Below are positions 9,165-18,493 of a DNA stretch of 64,000 bases, in pieces. This DNA comes from Microvirga sp052114605 (lineage in GTDB: Bacteria; Pseudomonadota; Alphaproteobacteria; Rhizobiales; Beijerinckiaceae), in NCBI RefSeq assembly GCF_052114605.1, contig NZ_JBFRFB010000014.1:14147-78146 (forward strand), written 5' to 3'. The notes under the pieces were generated by a model. The model saw nothing but the letters and a program-made list of their open reading frames with translations. It had not been told where the DNA came from and did not search any database. Each line of letters begins with the position of its first letter. Positions within the stretch are counted from its first letter, which is position 1. The position numbers and the translations under genes are program-made.

Positions 9165-11267
9165 TTAAGGTGCAACTTCAACCCAATCGACGGCGAGACT
9201 GACACCGCGTATGGGGTCGATAGGTGCTGAGAAGCGAAGCTCATTCAAGCCAGATTTCAACAAACCATTTGGAATCGGTGCGTCGACCGTTGTTAGGTCA
9301 GCCCATGATAGAGCAATCGGATTTCCGTTGATGCTGATCGTCAAAGCGTTCTTCGTCTCTAAAGAGACCCAAGCAAACAAGTTTAAACGGATTCGGTAAG
9401 AAGCGTCTGTGATAGGATTGAGCTGGAACCAGAGATTGCTCTCGTCGCCTAGGATCCATGCATATGAGCGCGGTCGGAGAGCCGGCAACCGCCACCCGGC
9501 ATCACGCCAAGCAGTGCCCCAGGGGGCTTCTTCAAGACTCCACCACCGGCCGAAATCATAGTGATATGTGCTCTGACTGTTTGGCGTGTACATGCAGGCG
9601 GACGAAGGCCAGCAGCCGAGTACGTTCTGCCAACGCCGTTCATCGCTCGGCAACATTTGGCCTATTTTTCCCATACCGCCCATGCGTTGAACGGACCCAT
9701 TCGGATCAATAGTGAGGGTGACGATTTTATCCTTCTCGATGTTGAAGGTGGTATCCAACCCTTGCCCAATGATCCAAGCTGTCGGTTTCTCGACACATTG
9801 TCCGACTGCGCCGTTTGCTCTTACGTTGAATGAGCTATAAATCATGCTCGGCTCTAAACAGGTTATCGTATCAATAGGCTTTTGATAAAGATAAGTTAGA
9901 GCGTCACTTAATATCTGACCGCGGAGCATCCATGTGCTGCCGAGATGTCCACTTCTGTCGAGAATGAGAAGTTTTTCGCCTGGCTCCGGAGCCGGGACGG
10001 CTTGAAGAATGCCAGCCAGAAGCATCCTTTGGCGCATGGACAAATCTGTATAATGATTGACCTGAGCCCACTGCGCGTTCAATCCGAGGCCGATCAACGC
10101 AATCCAGGCGATAGCCCCAATGATCCGACTGCGCTCGTATAAAAATGCGCACACCGCGAGCATGACCAGCGCACCGCCGATTGATGCATAGATATAGGTC
10201 CTCTGCGAGATCAGGATGTGAGACATCGAAGACAAGTAGGGGATATATCCCAGCAGGGTTGCGAGGATTCCCGCCCCGATGATGCGCAGATAAAGAGAGC
10301 GGCTCGTGCGCACAGCAGGATATGTGCCTGATCTCGGAACAAGCAGGATGGCAAGCACGGCGAGTGATAGAATCGCAAGATATGGCCAGAATGCCGCCTG
10401 TTCTTGGAGCAGGCGCACACTATCGTACCATCCATGTACGAAGACTCTGTATAACGCGATGGTCAACAAGAAGGGAGTTCTACCCAGAACAGTTGTGACC
10501 GTCTTCGATAGATCACTACTGATGGATTGCTGGTAGAGGTTGGGATCCCTGCTGACAATGACCAGGTATCCGGCGGCAATAAGCACAGAAAGAAGCCAGC
10601 CAAAAATGGGAAGACGGTGCTGGAGCAGGCTCTTGAAGCCGGGTTTGACGCCGTATCTTGCCCACCAGAGTAATAGGGGCACCGGTGCCAGGAAGAGCCC
10701 CGCCTCATAAATAAAGCTTCCGATCAGGAACAAAGTGGCTGCAACAACCGTGGCAAGAAAGCGTCCTGGAAGCGATTTAGCTTCTGTCGCGAAGAGAAGG
10801 GCCGATATGGCGCTCAGGCTTAGCGCAACAGCCCAATCGATATGTAATGAGCGCAAGCTCATCTGCATGGTATCGGCAGGAAACAGCATGAATAGCAGGC
10901 CTGCGAGCACAGATATGAGGCGATTTCTGATAAGCCACCACACGAGATAGGCCATGCTCACAGTCTTCAGGACGAGACTGGCGCTCAGCAGAATGTTCCA
11001 GCCGACAAAGGACTCTGGTGAGAGACTATGTGCGACAGCAAAGGGCAGTATTGTGAGGGGGCGAAGCTTATGAGATGCAAAGGCGCTTCCATCCCATGCT
11101 AGGAATGTGGTTCCGTTCTGGGTGAAGCTTCCCAGGATAACCCATTCTTCAATCAGCCCTGTCACGGACATTCCAAGAGGTGTCCAGATCAGGCAAACAG
11201 CACCAATCGCGGCAAGCGTGACCATTAGAATTGAAGCGAGGCTACCTTGGCCGATTGGTCGAGTCAT
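9165..11267 (-). CDS. Large polytopic membrane protein with C-terminal soluble domain
   Basis: About 700 aa. The first ~420 residues contain about eleven hydrophobic helices. The last ~270 form a soluble region with a final segment rich in beta-strand-like sequence (RIRLNLFAWVSLETKN, ISINGNPI, LRFSAPID) that looks like a carbohydrate-binding or jelly-roll module. The ATG at 11267 is preferred over a GTG at 11321 because GGAAG lies 7 bases before it. I do not recognise the family. Membrane plan and location suggest a GT-C-like or glycan-modifying protein. It converges with the previous gene and diverges from the next. Confidence 0.6.
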   Translation of the reverse strand: MTRPIGQGSLASILMVTLAAIGAVCLIWTPLGMSVTGLIEEWVILGSFTQNGTTFLAWDGSAFASHKLRPLTILPFAVAHSLSPESFVGWNILLSASLVLKTVSMAYLVWWLIRNRLISVLAGLLFMLFPADTMQMSLRSLHIDWAVALSLSAISALLFATEAKSLPGRFLATVVAATLFLIGSFIYEAGLFLAPVPLLLWWARYGVKPGFKSLLQHRLPIFGWLLSVLIAAGYLVIVSRDPNLYQQSISSDLSKTVTTVLGRTPFLLTIALYRVFVHGWYDSVRLLQEQAAFWPYLAILSLAVLAILLVPRSGTYPAVRTSRSLYLRIIGAGILATLLGYIPYLSSMSHILISQRTYIYASIGGALVMLAVCAFLYERSRIIGAIAWIALIGLGLNAQWAQVNHYTDLSMRQRMLLAGILQAVPAPEPGEKLLILDRSGHLGSTWMLRGQILSDALTYLYQKPIDTITCLEPSMIYSSFNVRANGAVGQCVEKPTAWIIGQGLDTTFNIEKDKIVTLTIDPNGSVQRMGGMGKIGQMLPSDERRWQNVLGCWPSSACMYTPNSQSTYHYDFGRWWSLEEAPWGTAWRDAGWRLPALRPRSYAWILGDESNLWFQLNPITDASYRIRLNLFAWVSLETKNALTISINGNPIALSWADLTTVDAPIPNGLLKSGLNELRFSAPIDPIRGVSLAVDWVEVAP

Positions 11268-11526
11268 TGGTCTTCCACGTGCTTCCAGTTGTCTGCGGAG
11301 GGCGGCGGGGGCTAGTACCACCCAACTCTGAGCGCTGACAAGCAGATGACACTGTTATTACTGATCATACGTCTAGCCATAGGGTCTGAGCTCAGGCCTT
11401 GGGACGCGTTGCAAGCCTCTGGGAACTAAAAGCCGGGCGACTTGGAATCATGAAAAGCGCGATCGGCGGTCTGTAATATAATTCATTTGCCGCTGTGGCC
11501 TTCGCCTTGACCCGACAGTTTCCAGC

Positions 11527-13788
11527 ATGTACCGCCTTTTCCTAAGGGTCTTAACGACACAGGGATTTAGATTGGTTATGCAACGGAAGAGCCGCCGCAT
11601 TTTATGGCTACTCAACCATAAAACCTTGATGCCGTATGAGGTGCCTCTGATGACGGATCTCGGTTTCGAGGTATTCGTGCCGAAGAAAGTGCCGAAAACA
11701 AATTTTCGAAGCGCGGCGGTGAGTTTTGACTATGACAAGTCTCTGACGATACCGAAGGCGGTGCTGGACCGACTGAACGAATTCGATTTTTACCTAACCG
11801 ATTGGCCGTCGGACATCATCAGGCTGGTCAATAGATATTTCGGGACGATCTTTGTCATTCCGTATGGAAGGCAGGTCATTGACGCCGTTAAGTATTTCGA
11901 CGGGGAGATAGTCTTCCGCACCTTTGGTCTCGACAACCGGCACACCTACGACAAAGTCCTTCAAGACATGTACGGTCGCGGATTCCGCCACCGGATTGCA
12001 AGCGTTAAGGAGCGCTTTTGGTTCGGCGAAGGATATGATCACCTACACGAGATCGAACCCGCGCTATTTAAGGAAAAGTCCCTTTTCCTGCCTATCGGGA
12101 TCCCGAACTCATTCTTCAGAAACGAGGGTAAGTGGAGAGGAACTCGCAAGGAGATCCTCTTTGTTGCGCCCAATGTCGTGACAGATTCCTATTATGCGAA
12201 AGTTTATCAGGACTTCAAGCGAGATTTTGGCGATCTTCCGCATGTGATCGTTGGTCATCAGGATACTCAAGTCGACGATCCGCATATGGCAGGCTTCGTG
12301 ACTGACGAGGAGTTGCAGAACCTTTATTTGGATTGCGCGGCCCTTTACTATCACTCCAAAGAGACGCGGCACGTTCATTATTCTCCCGTGGAAGCTGCTA
12401 TCAATGGGATGCCTATCGTTTATTTCGAGGATTCTCTGCTTGGCCGCATGTGCCCGAGTTCTGTGAAAGGCCGTGTCACATCGGTCGGCCAGGCACGGGA
12501 GATTCTCCAAAGGATCCTCTCAGGCGACGCGGCATTCATCGCAGACATTCGCGAGGATCAGAGAGATGTCGCATACCATTTCTCTGACGCATATTGCAGG
12601 CCTGTTTGGAGCGAAAATCTCCAGACCTCGGGACTTCTTGCAAATCTGGAGAAACAAAGTTTTGGCAAGACCCTTGGCCGCGAGTTGCTCCGGTCAGCGG
12701 CCAAGCTCGTTGGAAAAGCCCTTGATAATTCCAGGGCTTATTATCCGCATCTAAATAGCGAGATCGCAAAGAAGGTAACTGGGTCATCGCTAGAGGACGG
12801 TATCGATTTTACTCAAGAGGAGCTCCTGGAAGCCGTGGTTGACATCCAAGGTCTTTCCGAAGCGGAGCCTTGGGGGCGATGGAGCGACGCTGAGCGGGTC
12901 GTGCTCTCCCTCAATCATATGATGGACGGGGAGTTCATCCTTGATGTCACCGCGGTCGGGCATGATCGTAACGTTGGCGCTGACATTAAGGTCAAGATTG
13001 GCAACGTGACGAGGATTGCCCGGTTCGGGGCAGACATGGACAACCCGCAGACTGTCTCCCTTCCTTTCGAGCTGAGGAAGCCGGCAAGCATCATCGAGTT
13101 CACGGTTCCATATCCGGTCCAACCAGCAAGGGACAGCCGACAGATCGGCCTCGGTCTCGTTCGCCTCAATGTGCGTCCGCTCGGAGCTGTCTCTGAAGCG
13201 GGGAAGGAGGTTCATCCCCTCATGGCCAATTCGACTGAAAAAGAGCGCAGGACTTTTATCGAGGCCGGGATTGCTGCTGCCGCTTCCCCAGACGCTGCCT
13301 CCTCCGGGACACCTGCTGCAATACCTGCTCCTGAGGCTGATGCCTCCGGGCAGTCGGCTGCGATCCAGGTGGATGACGGTGGGAATGCAGACGGTCGACC
13401 GGCTTGGAGGCGCGCTGCCGGATCTGTCGTTCGGCGTGTTCGGCCCCTTTTCGTAAAAGTCGCTAATCGCTTCAGGGTGCATGTGCGAACAGCGATCGAA
13501 GAGACCGAGGTGCTGCCGCAATTGACTCGGGTGAATTCGGACCTGGCACAGGTAAAGGCGGAACTCGCGTCGTTGCGTCACGAGATCATCAGCTTGCGAA
13601 GGGTTCTCGATGTCCATGCCCGGCAGGTCCAGGTCGACGCGAAGGCGGATCGTAACGCCCTCGATGAGATGACCAAGACATTATCGGCTGCGGTGGAAAG
13701 GACCAGTGGGGCCCCGGCAGGTGCGCTCAAATCCGAAGGCGAAGCAACCGCCAGGAAAACCAAGCGGCTGCCTGCAGACGACGTCTGA
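11527..13788 (+). CDS. Glycosyltransferase-like protein with C-terminal coiled coil
   Basis: 753 aa. Residues ~15-370 look like a GT-B glycosyltransferase: an N-terminal Rossmann-like half (RRILWLLNHKTLMPYEVPL) and a C-terminal half with HYSPVEAAINGMPIVYFED in the donor-site region. Residues ~430-560 form a second globular part of unknown fold. Then come a low-complexity Ala/Ser/Pro linker and, near 655-735, a predicted coiled coil (VNSDLAQVKAELASLRHE). Such coiled coils occur in chain-length or assembly proteins of surface polysaccharides. The start is uncertain: ATG 11527 has a weak ribosome-binding site, and ATG 11578 is an alternative. Its downstream neighbours are sugar-modifying enzymes. 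Confidence 0.65.
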   Translation: MYRLFLRVLTTQGFRLVMQRKSRRILWLLNHKTLMPYEVPLMTDLGFEVFVPKKVPKTNFRSAAVSFDYDKSLTIPKAVLDRLNEFDFYLTDWPSDIIRLVNRYFGTIFVIPYGRQVIDAVKYFDGEIVFRTFGLDNRHTYDKVLQDMYGRGFRHRIASVKERFWFGEGYDHLHEIEPALFKEKSLFLPIGIPNSFFRNEGKWRGTRKEILFVAPNVVTDSYYAKVYQDFKRDFGDLPHVIVGHQDTQVDDPHMAGFVTDEELQNLYLDCAALYYHSKETRHVHYSPVEAAINGMPIVYFEDSLLGRMCPSSVKGRVTSVGQAREILQRILSGDAAFIADIREDQRDVAYHFSDAYCRPVWSENLQTSGLLANLEKQSFGKTLGRELLRSAAKLVGKALDNSRAYYPHLNSEIAKKVTGSSLEDGIDFTQEELLEAVVDIQGLSEAEPWGRWSDAERVVLSLNHMMDGEFILDVTAVGHDRNVGADIKVKIGNVTRIARFGADMDNPQTVSLPFELRKPASIIEFTVPYPVQPARDSRQIGLGLVRLNVRPLGAVSEAGKEVHPLMANSTEKERRTFIEAGIAAAASPDAASSGTPAAIPAPEADASGQSAAIQVDDGGNADGRPAWRRAAGSVVRRVRPLFVKVANRFRVHVRTAIEETEVLPQLTRVNSDLAQVKAELASLRHEIISLRRVLDVHARQVQVDAKADRNALDEMTKTLSAAVERTSGAPAGALKSEGEATARKTKRLPADDV

Positions 13789-13863
13789 GCGGCGCTTACA
13801 ACAGCGAAGCCGGCTAGGGGCGGACGGGAAGTCAGCTGCCGCATACCAGGAAAGATGTTCTGA

Positions 13864-14499
13864 ATGTCTGGAAACTTTGACCTTCACATCGTCGGGGCCG
13901 GCGGCCATGCCAAGGTGATCATCGAGCTGGCCCGCGCCGCCGGGTGGAATCCGATCGGTCTGCTCGATCCGGCGCCGGTCGGCAGCACTGTTCTGGGCGT
14001 TCCCGTTGTCGGCGATGACAGCGTTGCGCCGCAGCTCTTTGAAGAGGGCCATACGGCGGCATTCGTGGCCTTGGGCCGGAATGATCTGCGGCGACGCATC
14101 GGATTGCGCCTGCGCACCATTGGTTTTCGTATGCCGACACTCGTCCATCCGAGTGCCGTCGTGTCCCCGAGCGCTACGCTGGGAGACGGGATTGCCGTGC
14201 TGCCCCAGGCTGTGATCCATTCCTGCGTACAGATCGGCGATTTCGCCATCGTCAACACGGCCGCCGTCGTGGAGCATGATTGCGTCATCGGCGCGGGAGC
14301 GCATATGGCGCCGCGATCGGTGATGGGCGGCAACGTGACGCTTGGAGAAGAGGTTTTCTTCGGCATCGGAGCCGTTGCAAGGCCGCTCAGCGTGATAGGC
14401 GCCAGGACGATTGTAGGCGCGGGCGGAGTTGTGGTCGGCGAGATTCCCGGCGATATGGTTGCGATTGGGGTTCCGGCTCGTCCGCGGGCCCGGCAATAG
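13864..14499 (+). CDS. NeuD/PglD-type sugar O/N-acetyltransferase
   Basis: 211 aa. The N-terminal small Rossmann domain has the family signature VGAGGHAKVI. A left-handed beta-helix of hexapeptide repeats follows from about residue 90 and contains VVEHDCVIG with the catalytic-type His. These enzymes acetylate amino sugars (PglD, PerB) or sialic acid (NeuD) using acetyl-CoA. With a perosamine-synthase-like aminotransferase 3 kb downstream, N-acetylation of a 4-amino-4,6-dideoxyhexose is the natural guess, though not proven. It is 24 bp from the next glycosyltransferase gene. Confidence 0.85.
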   Translation: MSGNFDLHIVGAGGHAKVIIELARAAGWNPIGLLDPAPVGSTVLGVPVVGDDSVAPQLFEEGHTAAFVALGRNDLRRRIGLRLRTIGFRMPTLVHPSAVVSPSATLGDGIAVLPQAVIHSCVQIGDFAIVNTAAVVEHDCVIGAGAHMAPRSVMGGNVTLGEEVFFGIGAVARPLSVIGARTIVGAGGVVVGEIPGDMVAIGVPARPRARQ

Positions 14500-14523
14500 G
14501 ACTCCGCCGGAGGGATAGACAGC

Positions 14524-15561
14524 GTGAAAATCGGGTTGGTCTCATCAGCCATGCCTTTGGTCCAAGGCGGCGGGCGTTTCATCGCGGACTGGCTTGCTCC
14601 CAAGCTTGTGGAGGCTGGGCATCAGGTCGAGACGATCTGGATTCCGCAGATCGACGATCCGGCTTCGCTCTTCCAGCAGATGCTGGCTTTCCGTCTCATG
14701 GACCTGAATGACAGCTTCGACCGCGTCATCACGTTCCGGCCGCCGGCGCATGTCATCCAACATCACACGAAGATCGTGTGGTTCATTCATCACATCCGGC
14801 AGTTCTACGATCTCTGGGATACGGATTATAATCCGCTGCCGCGCACCGCTTACTGGGACGCCTACCGGAGCAACCTCGCGGCGGCGGACACCAAGGCTCT
14901 TGGCGAGGCGCGCAAGGTCTTCACCAATTCCGGGATCGTCCAGGGTCGCCTCAAGACCTTCAACGGCGTCGACGCGGAGGTGCTCTATCCTCCGGTCCTG
15001 GCGCCGGAGCGCTTCTTCTCGGAGGTCTGGGGCGGCGAAATCGCTTTCATCTGCCGGGTCGAGCATCACAAGCGCCAGCATCTGGCGATCGAGGCGATGA
15101 AGCATACGAAAACCCCTGTGCGGTTGCGCATCGCGGGGCGCAGCAGCTCTGCGGAATATGCCGATTCTCTCAGGAGGCTCATCGCGTTGCATGACCTCGA
15201 GGATCGGGTGACGCTCGACCTGCGCTGGATCAGCGAAGGAGAAAAGGCATCCCTGCTCTCGACGGCACTGGCCGCCATCTACATCCCGCTCGATGAGGAC
15301 AGCTATGGTTATCCGACGATCGAGGCGGCGCTCGCTCGCAAGACGACCGTCACCGTCTCGGATTCCGGCGGAGTGCCCGAATTCATCACCGATGGAGTGT
15401 CCGGCCTCATCACTGAGGCCGATCCCGTTGCGCTTGCGGAGGCCTTCGATCGATTGTGGGCCAATCGCGCGCTTGCACAGGAACTCGGACACAATGCCCA
15501 TCAGCGCCTGGCAGAGCTGAACATTCATTGGGAGCATGTCATCGAGAGGCTTACATCGTGA
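14524..15561 (+). CDS. GT-B glycosyltransferase (GT4-like)
   Basis: 345 aa starting at GTG, with GGAGGG about 10 bases before it. The N-terminal domain starts KIGLVSSAMPLVQGGGRFIADWLA, in which the Gly-rich loop is typical of GT4 acceptor domains. The C-terminal domain has IAFICRVEHHKRQHLAIEAM and the donor-site stretch EDSYGYPTIEAALA, a variant of the EX7E motif. It probably transfers a sugar during assembly of the repeat unit or adaptor in the cytoplasm. The stop codon overlaps the start of the next gene (GTGA), which indicates translational coupling. Confidence 0.85.
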   Translation: MKIGLVSSAMPLVQGGGRFIADWLAPKLVEAGHQVETIWIPQIDDPASLFQQMLAFRLMDLNDSFDRVITFRPPAHVIQHHTKIVWFIHHIRQFYDLWDTDYNPLPRTAYWDAYRSNLAAADTKALGEARKVFTNSGIVQGRLKTFNGVDAEVLYPPVLAPERFFSEVWGGEIAFICRVEHHKRQHLAIEAMKHTKTPVRLRIAGRSSSAEYADSLRRLIALHDLEDRVTLDLRWISEGEKASLLSTALAAIYIPLDEDSYGYPTIEAALARKTTVTVSDSGGVPEFITDGVSGLITEADPVALAEAFDRLWANRALAQELGHNAHQRLAELNIHWEHVIERLTS

Positions 15562-16592
15562 ACGTCCTTGTCCTCACGACTCTGACGCCTTTCAGGCATG
15601 GGCGGGCGGAAGAGCTGACGAGCCAGCTCGTCCGCCACATGAAGCTGCACGGCGTGAATGCGGAGGCGATGCGGCTGCCGTTCAAGGCGCATCCTCCTGA
15701 GCGGTTGCTGGATGAGATGTTCATCTTCAAGTCGCTCAAGCTGTACAATGTCGACCGTGTCGTATCCCTGGCCTTTCCTGCCGAGCTTGTACCGTTCGAG
15801 AGCCGCTCCTGCTGGATGCTGCGCGAGTACCAGCAGGCCTACGATTACTGCGAGACGCTTGAAGCTGCGGCAGGGCAGGGGTCGCGTGCTGAAACGATCA
15901 AGGACGCCTTGATCAGGAACGAGACCCAATCCCTCCAATCGGCCAAACACCTGTTTGCCGGCTCGAGCACGGCCCAAGCCCAAATTCAGCGCTTTCACGG
16001 GCTCTCGTCGGACCTGCTCCTGCCGCCTCTATCGGACCCGGAGCTCTTCGAATCGACGGGAGATGACGGCTATATCCTGGCATCCGGCCGCATCGGCGCA
16101 GCCGAGCGGCTCTTTCCCCTGATCGATGCGATGAAGTTGGTTTCTCCCAGCGTAAGGCTCGTGATCGCCGGACAGCCGGAAAATCCTCTCGATGCTGAGA
16201 AACTGCGCGAACGGGTGCATGAGGCCGGCGTGGAAGGGCGAGTGGCTTTCGAGCCGCAGGCCGCACAGTCGCGGGAGGCCCTTGCAGGGCTTGTCGGCCG
16301 TGCCCGGGCGGTGGTCTCCCTAGAGGACGACGCCGACCCTTCGGCAGGCCTCTTCATGGAGGCTTTCCAAGCATCGAAGCCGGTGCTGGCGACAACGGGC
16401 TGGGCGCGTAACATTGTAAATGATGGGGAAGCTGGTATCGTGAGCGAAGTGACGCCCGAGGCGCTTGCCGATGGCATGAGGACGCTGCTGGAATCGCCCA
16501 ACCGGGCCATGAACATGGGTGCTGCGGGTCATGAAAGGTGGCGTTCTCTCAAGGTCGACTGGCCCACAACCGTCGAACGTCTGCTAGCGTGA
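15558..16592 (+). CDS. GT-B glycosyltransferase (GT4-like)
   Basis: 344 aa, beginning at a GTG that shares GTGA with the preceding stop codon. It is of the same general type as its neighbour. The N-terminal part has TLTPFRHGRAEELTSQLVRH, and the C-terminal Rossmann half contains YILASGRIGAAERLFPLIDAM and EDDADPSAGLFMEAFQASKP in the donor-binding region. Longer open starts upstream lie inside the previous gene and would add non-homologous residues. It probably acts in sequence with the neighbouring transferase on a lipid-linked glycan. Specificity is unknown. Confidence 0.82.
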   Translation: MNVLVLTTLTPFRHGRAEELTSQLVRHMKLHGVNAEAMRLPFKAHPPERLLDEMFIFKSLKLYNVDRVVSLAFPAELVPFESRSCWMLREYQQAYDYCETLEAAAGQGSRAETIKDALIRNETQSLQSAKHLFAGSSTAQAQIQRFHGLSSDLLLPPLSDPELFESTGDDGYILASGRIGAAERLFPLIDAMKLVSPSVRLVIAGQPENPLDAEKLRERVHEAGVEGRVAFEPQAAQSREALAGLVGRARAVVSLEDDADPSAGLFMEAFQASKPVLATTGWARNIVNDGEAGIVSEVTPEALADGMRTLLESPNRAMNMGAAGHERWRSLKVDWPTTVERLLA

Positions 16593-16599
16593 GGCTGTT

Positions 16600-17382
16600 A
16601 TGAGGATCGGCTGGGCCAGTCCCTTCAATGAGCAGTCTTCGATTGCCCGCTATAGCCTTCGAGTGTGCGAAGAGCTGAGGCGTCGAGGTATTCGAGCGGA
16701 GATCATCCGGACAGAGGGTGGAGCCGAGGAGACGCCCTCCGCCCTTGACAGCTCATTGCCTGTCTATCCACCGGCTGAATACACAACGGAATTTCTCGAA
16801 ACCCACTTCGATTTGTGCGTGGTCAATGCGGCCCGGGAAGCAATGGATCACGAGCGGATAATAGATATTGCCCGCCGGTTCCAAGTTGTTACGATATTTC
16901 ATGAGCAAGACGCTTCGAATGGCGACGCTGAGTCAGTAGAGGGTGCCGCGCTGCCAAGTGATCCGGGCGAGATCGACTGGATCGCGCGGCTGGCGTCACT
17001 TTCAACCGGAGCGGTTGTTCATGCTGACCGCGACCATTCTAAGGTGTGCCGCCTTTGCGCGGGGCCTGTTGCTTTGCTTCCCATCGGTTCACTCGATGCT
17101 GGAGCTGATCTTCCGGTCTCTATAAAGGAAATGGGGGCGGATACCGTTGCAACCGTCCCGCTGCCGGAGGGAGAGGGCTGCGTCGAGAAGTATGTTGACG
17201 CCCTTATCGAAGTGCTAGATGAAGCGCTGCATCGAGCCCCCCTTAGGAATGCAGGGTGGACAATAGGCGCAACAGTGGCTGAAATGGGCCTCGCTTGGGA
17301 TGACCCGCTCTCATCTCGCTTGGGGCATGAGATGTCTGCACTTTTTGAAGAAGCCGGAGGGGCTGAAAGTGACAAAAACTGA
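16600..17382 (+). CDS. Truncated GT4-like protein (N-terminal domain only)
   Basis: 260 aa. It starts MRIGWASPFNEQSSIARYS, the typical opening of GT4 mannosyltransferases (W.SP...SGIA.YS). However, it lacks the C-terminal donor-binding Rossmann domain with the EX7E motif that full-length enzymes of 350-400 aa carry. After about residue 180 the sequence is short and irregular. Base composition is slightly more AT-rich than its neighbours. It could be a decayed glycosyltransferase that remains in frame, or a regulatory or partner subunit. It begins 7 bp after the preceding gene, and its 3' end overlaps the proposed start of the aminotransferase gene. Confidence 0.6.
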   Translation: MRIGWASPFNEQSSIARYSLRVCEELRRRGIRAEIIRTEGGAEETPSALDSSLPVYPPAEYTTEFLETHFDLCVVNAAREAMDHERIIDIARRFQVVTIFHEQDASNGDAESVEGAALPSDPGEIDWIARLASLSTGAVVHADRDHSKVCRLCAGPVALLPIGSLDAGADLPVSIKEMGADTVATVPLPEGEGCVEKYVDALIEVLDEALHRAPLRNAGWTIGATVAEMGLAWDDPLSSRLGHEMSALFEEAGGAESDKN

Positions 17383-18493
17383 CAAGATGACCGCACCACT
17401 TTCCATTCTTCCCGTTTATCAGCCTGATTTGTCCGGCAACGAGAAGAAATACGTCAACGAATGCTTGGACACATCCTGGATCTCGTCCCTTGGCGGCTTC
17501 ATTGACCGCTTCGAGAGGGCCTTTGAGCGGGAAACCGGCGCCAAGCATGCCCATTCCGTCTCGAATGGCACAGTCGCGCTGCACCTTGCCTACCATTGCC
17601 TGGACATCGGCCCCGGCGACGAGGTGATCGTTCCGACCTTTACCTATATCTCGTCGGTGAACACCATCGCCCAGACAGGCGCTACCCCCGTCTTCGTCGA
17701 TTGCCGCCCCGGCGATTGGCTGATCGACGTTGAGGATGTGGCCCGCAAGATCACCCCTCGCACGAAGGCGATTGTCCCGGTCCATCTGTATGGCGCAATC
17801 TGCGACATGGACCCGTTGATGGCGCTCGCGCGCGAGCGCAACCTGAAGGTCGTCGAGGACTGCGCCGAGGCTCTGGGTTCCACCATCAATGGACGGCATG
17901 TCGGGACGTTCGGAGATATCGGGACCTTCAGCTTCTTCGGCAACAAGACGGTCACCACCGGCGAGGGCGGAATGGTCACCGCCCATGACTCGGATCTGGC
18001 GGCTCGTCTGAAGATCGTCAAAGGTCAGGGGCAATCCCCCACGCGGCGCTATTGGCACACCGAGCTCGGGTTCAACTACCGGATGACGAATATCTGTGCC
18101 GCCATCGGGCTGGCTCAGATCGAGCGGATCGATGCCATCCTGGCCCGCAAGCGTGCCATTGGTGCGCTGTATCGCGAGCTTTCCAAAGACATGCCTGTCG
18201 AGTTCCAGACGCTGCTGCCGGGAGTGACGAGCTCGGATTGGCTGGTCAGCCTCCTGCTTCCGCGCGGCACCGACCGGGATGCCGTCATGGCTCAGATGTC
18301 GAGCGCAGGGGTCGAGACGCGACCGGTATTCTTCTGCGCTCACCAGATGCCGATGTACGCGAAGGGCGAGCACTTCCCTGTGTCGGAAGATATCGCAGCG
18401 CGCGGCATCAGCCTCCCCAGCTATCCCGGGCTCAGCGACAGCGATGTCGCCCGAGTTGTTGAAGAACTTCGCCGGGCAATCGCCCGGCAGTAA
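17369..18493 (+). CDS. DegT/DnrJ/EryC1 sugar aminotransferase, perosamine-synthase-like
   Basis: PLP-dependent aminotransferase of about 374 aa. The PLP lysine lies in FFGNKTVTTGEGGMV, a stretch characteristic of GDP-perosamine synthases and related 4-keto-6-deoxyhexose aminotransferases. The N-terminal YVNECLDTSWISS segment, SNGTVALHLA, and VVEDCAEALGS (PLP ring-stacking and nitrogen-binding region) are all present. A lysine rather than His argues against the RfbH 3-dehydrase subgroup. The GTG start at 17369 has GGAGG about 8 bases upstream. ATG 17387 is the alternative. With manC in the window, GDP-4-keto-6-deoxymannose is a plausible substrate, although no gmd is seen here. Confidence 0.87.
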   Translation: MTKTDKMTAPLSILPVYQPDLSGNEKKYVNECLDTSWISSLGGFIDRFERAFERETGAKHAHSVSNGTVALHLAYHCLDIGPGDEVIVPTFTYISSVNTIAQTGATPVFVDCRPGDWLIDVEDVARKITPRTKAIVPVHLYGAICDMDPLMALARERNLKVVEDCAEALGSTINGRHVGTFGDIGTFSFFGNKTVTTGEGGMVTAHDSDLAARLKIVKGQGQSPTRRYWHTELGFNYRMTNICAAIGLAQIERIDAILARKRAIGALYRELSKDMPVEFQTLLPGVTSSDWLVSLLLPRGTDRDAVMAQMSSAGVETRPVFFCAHQMPMYAKGEHFPVSEDIAARGISLPSYPGLSDSDVARVVEELRRAIARQ

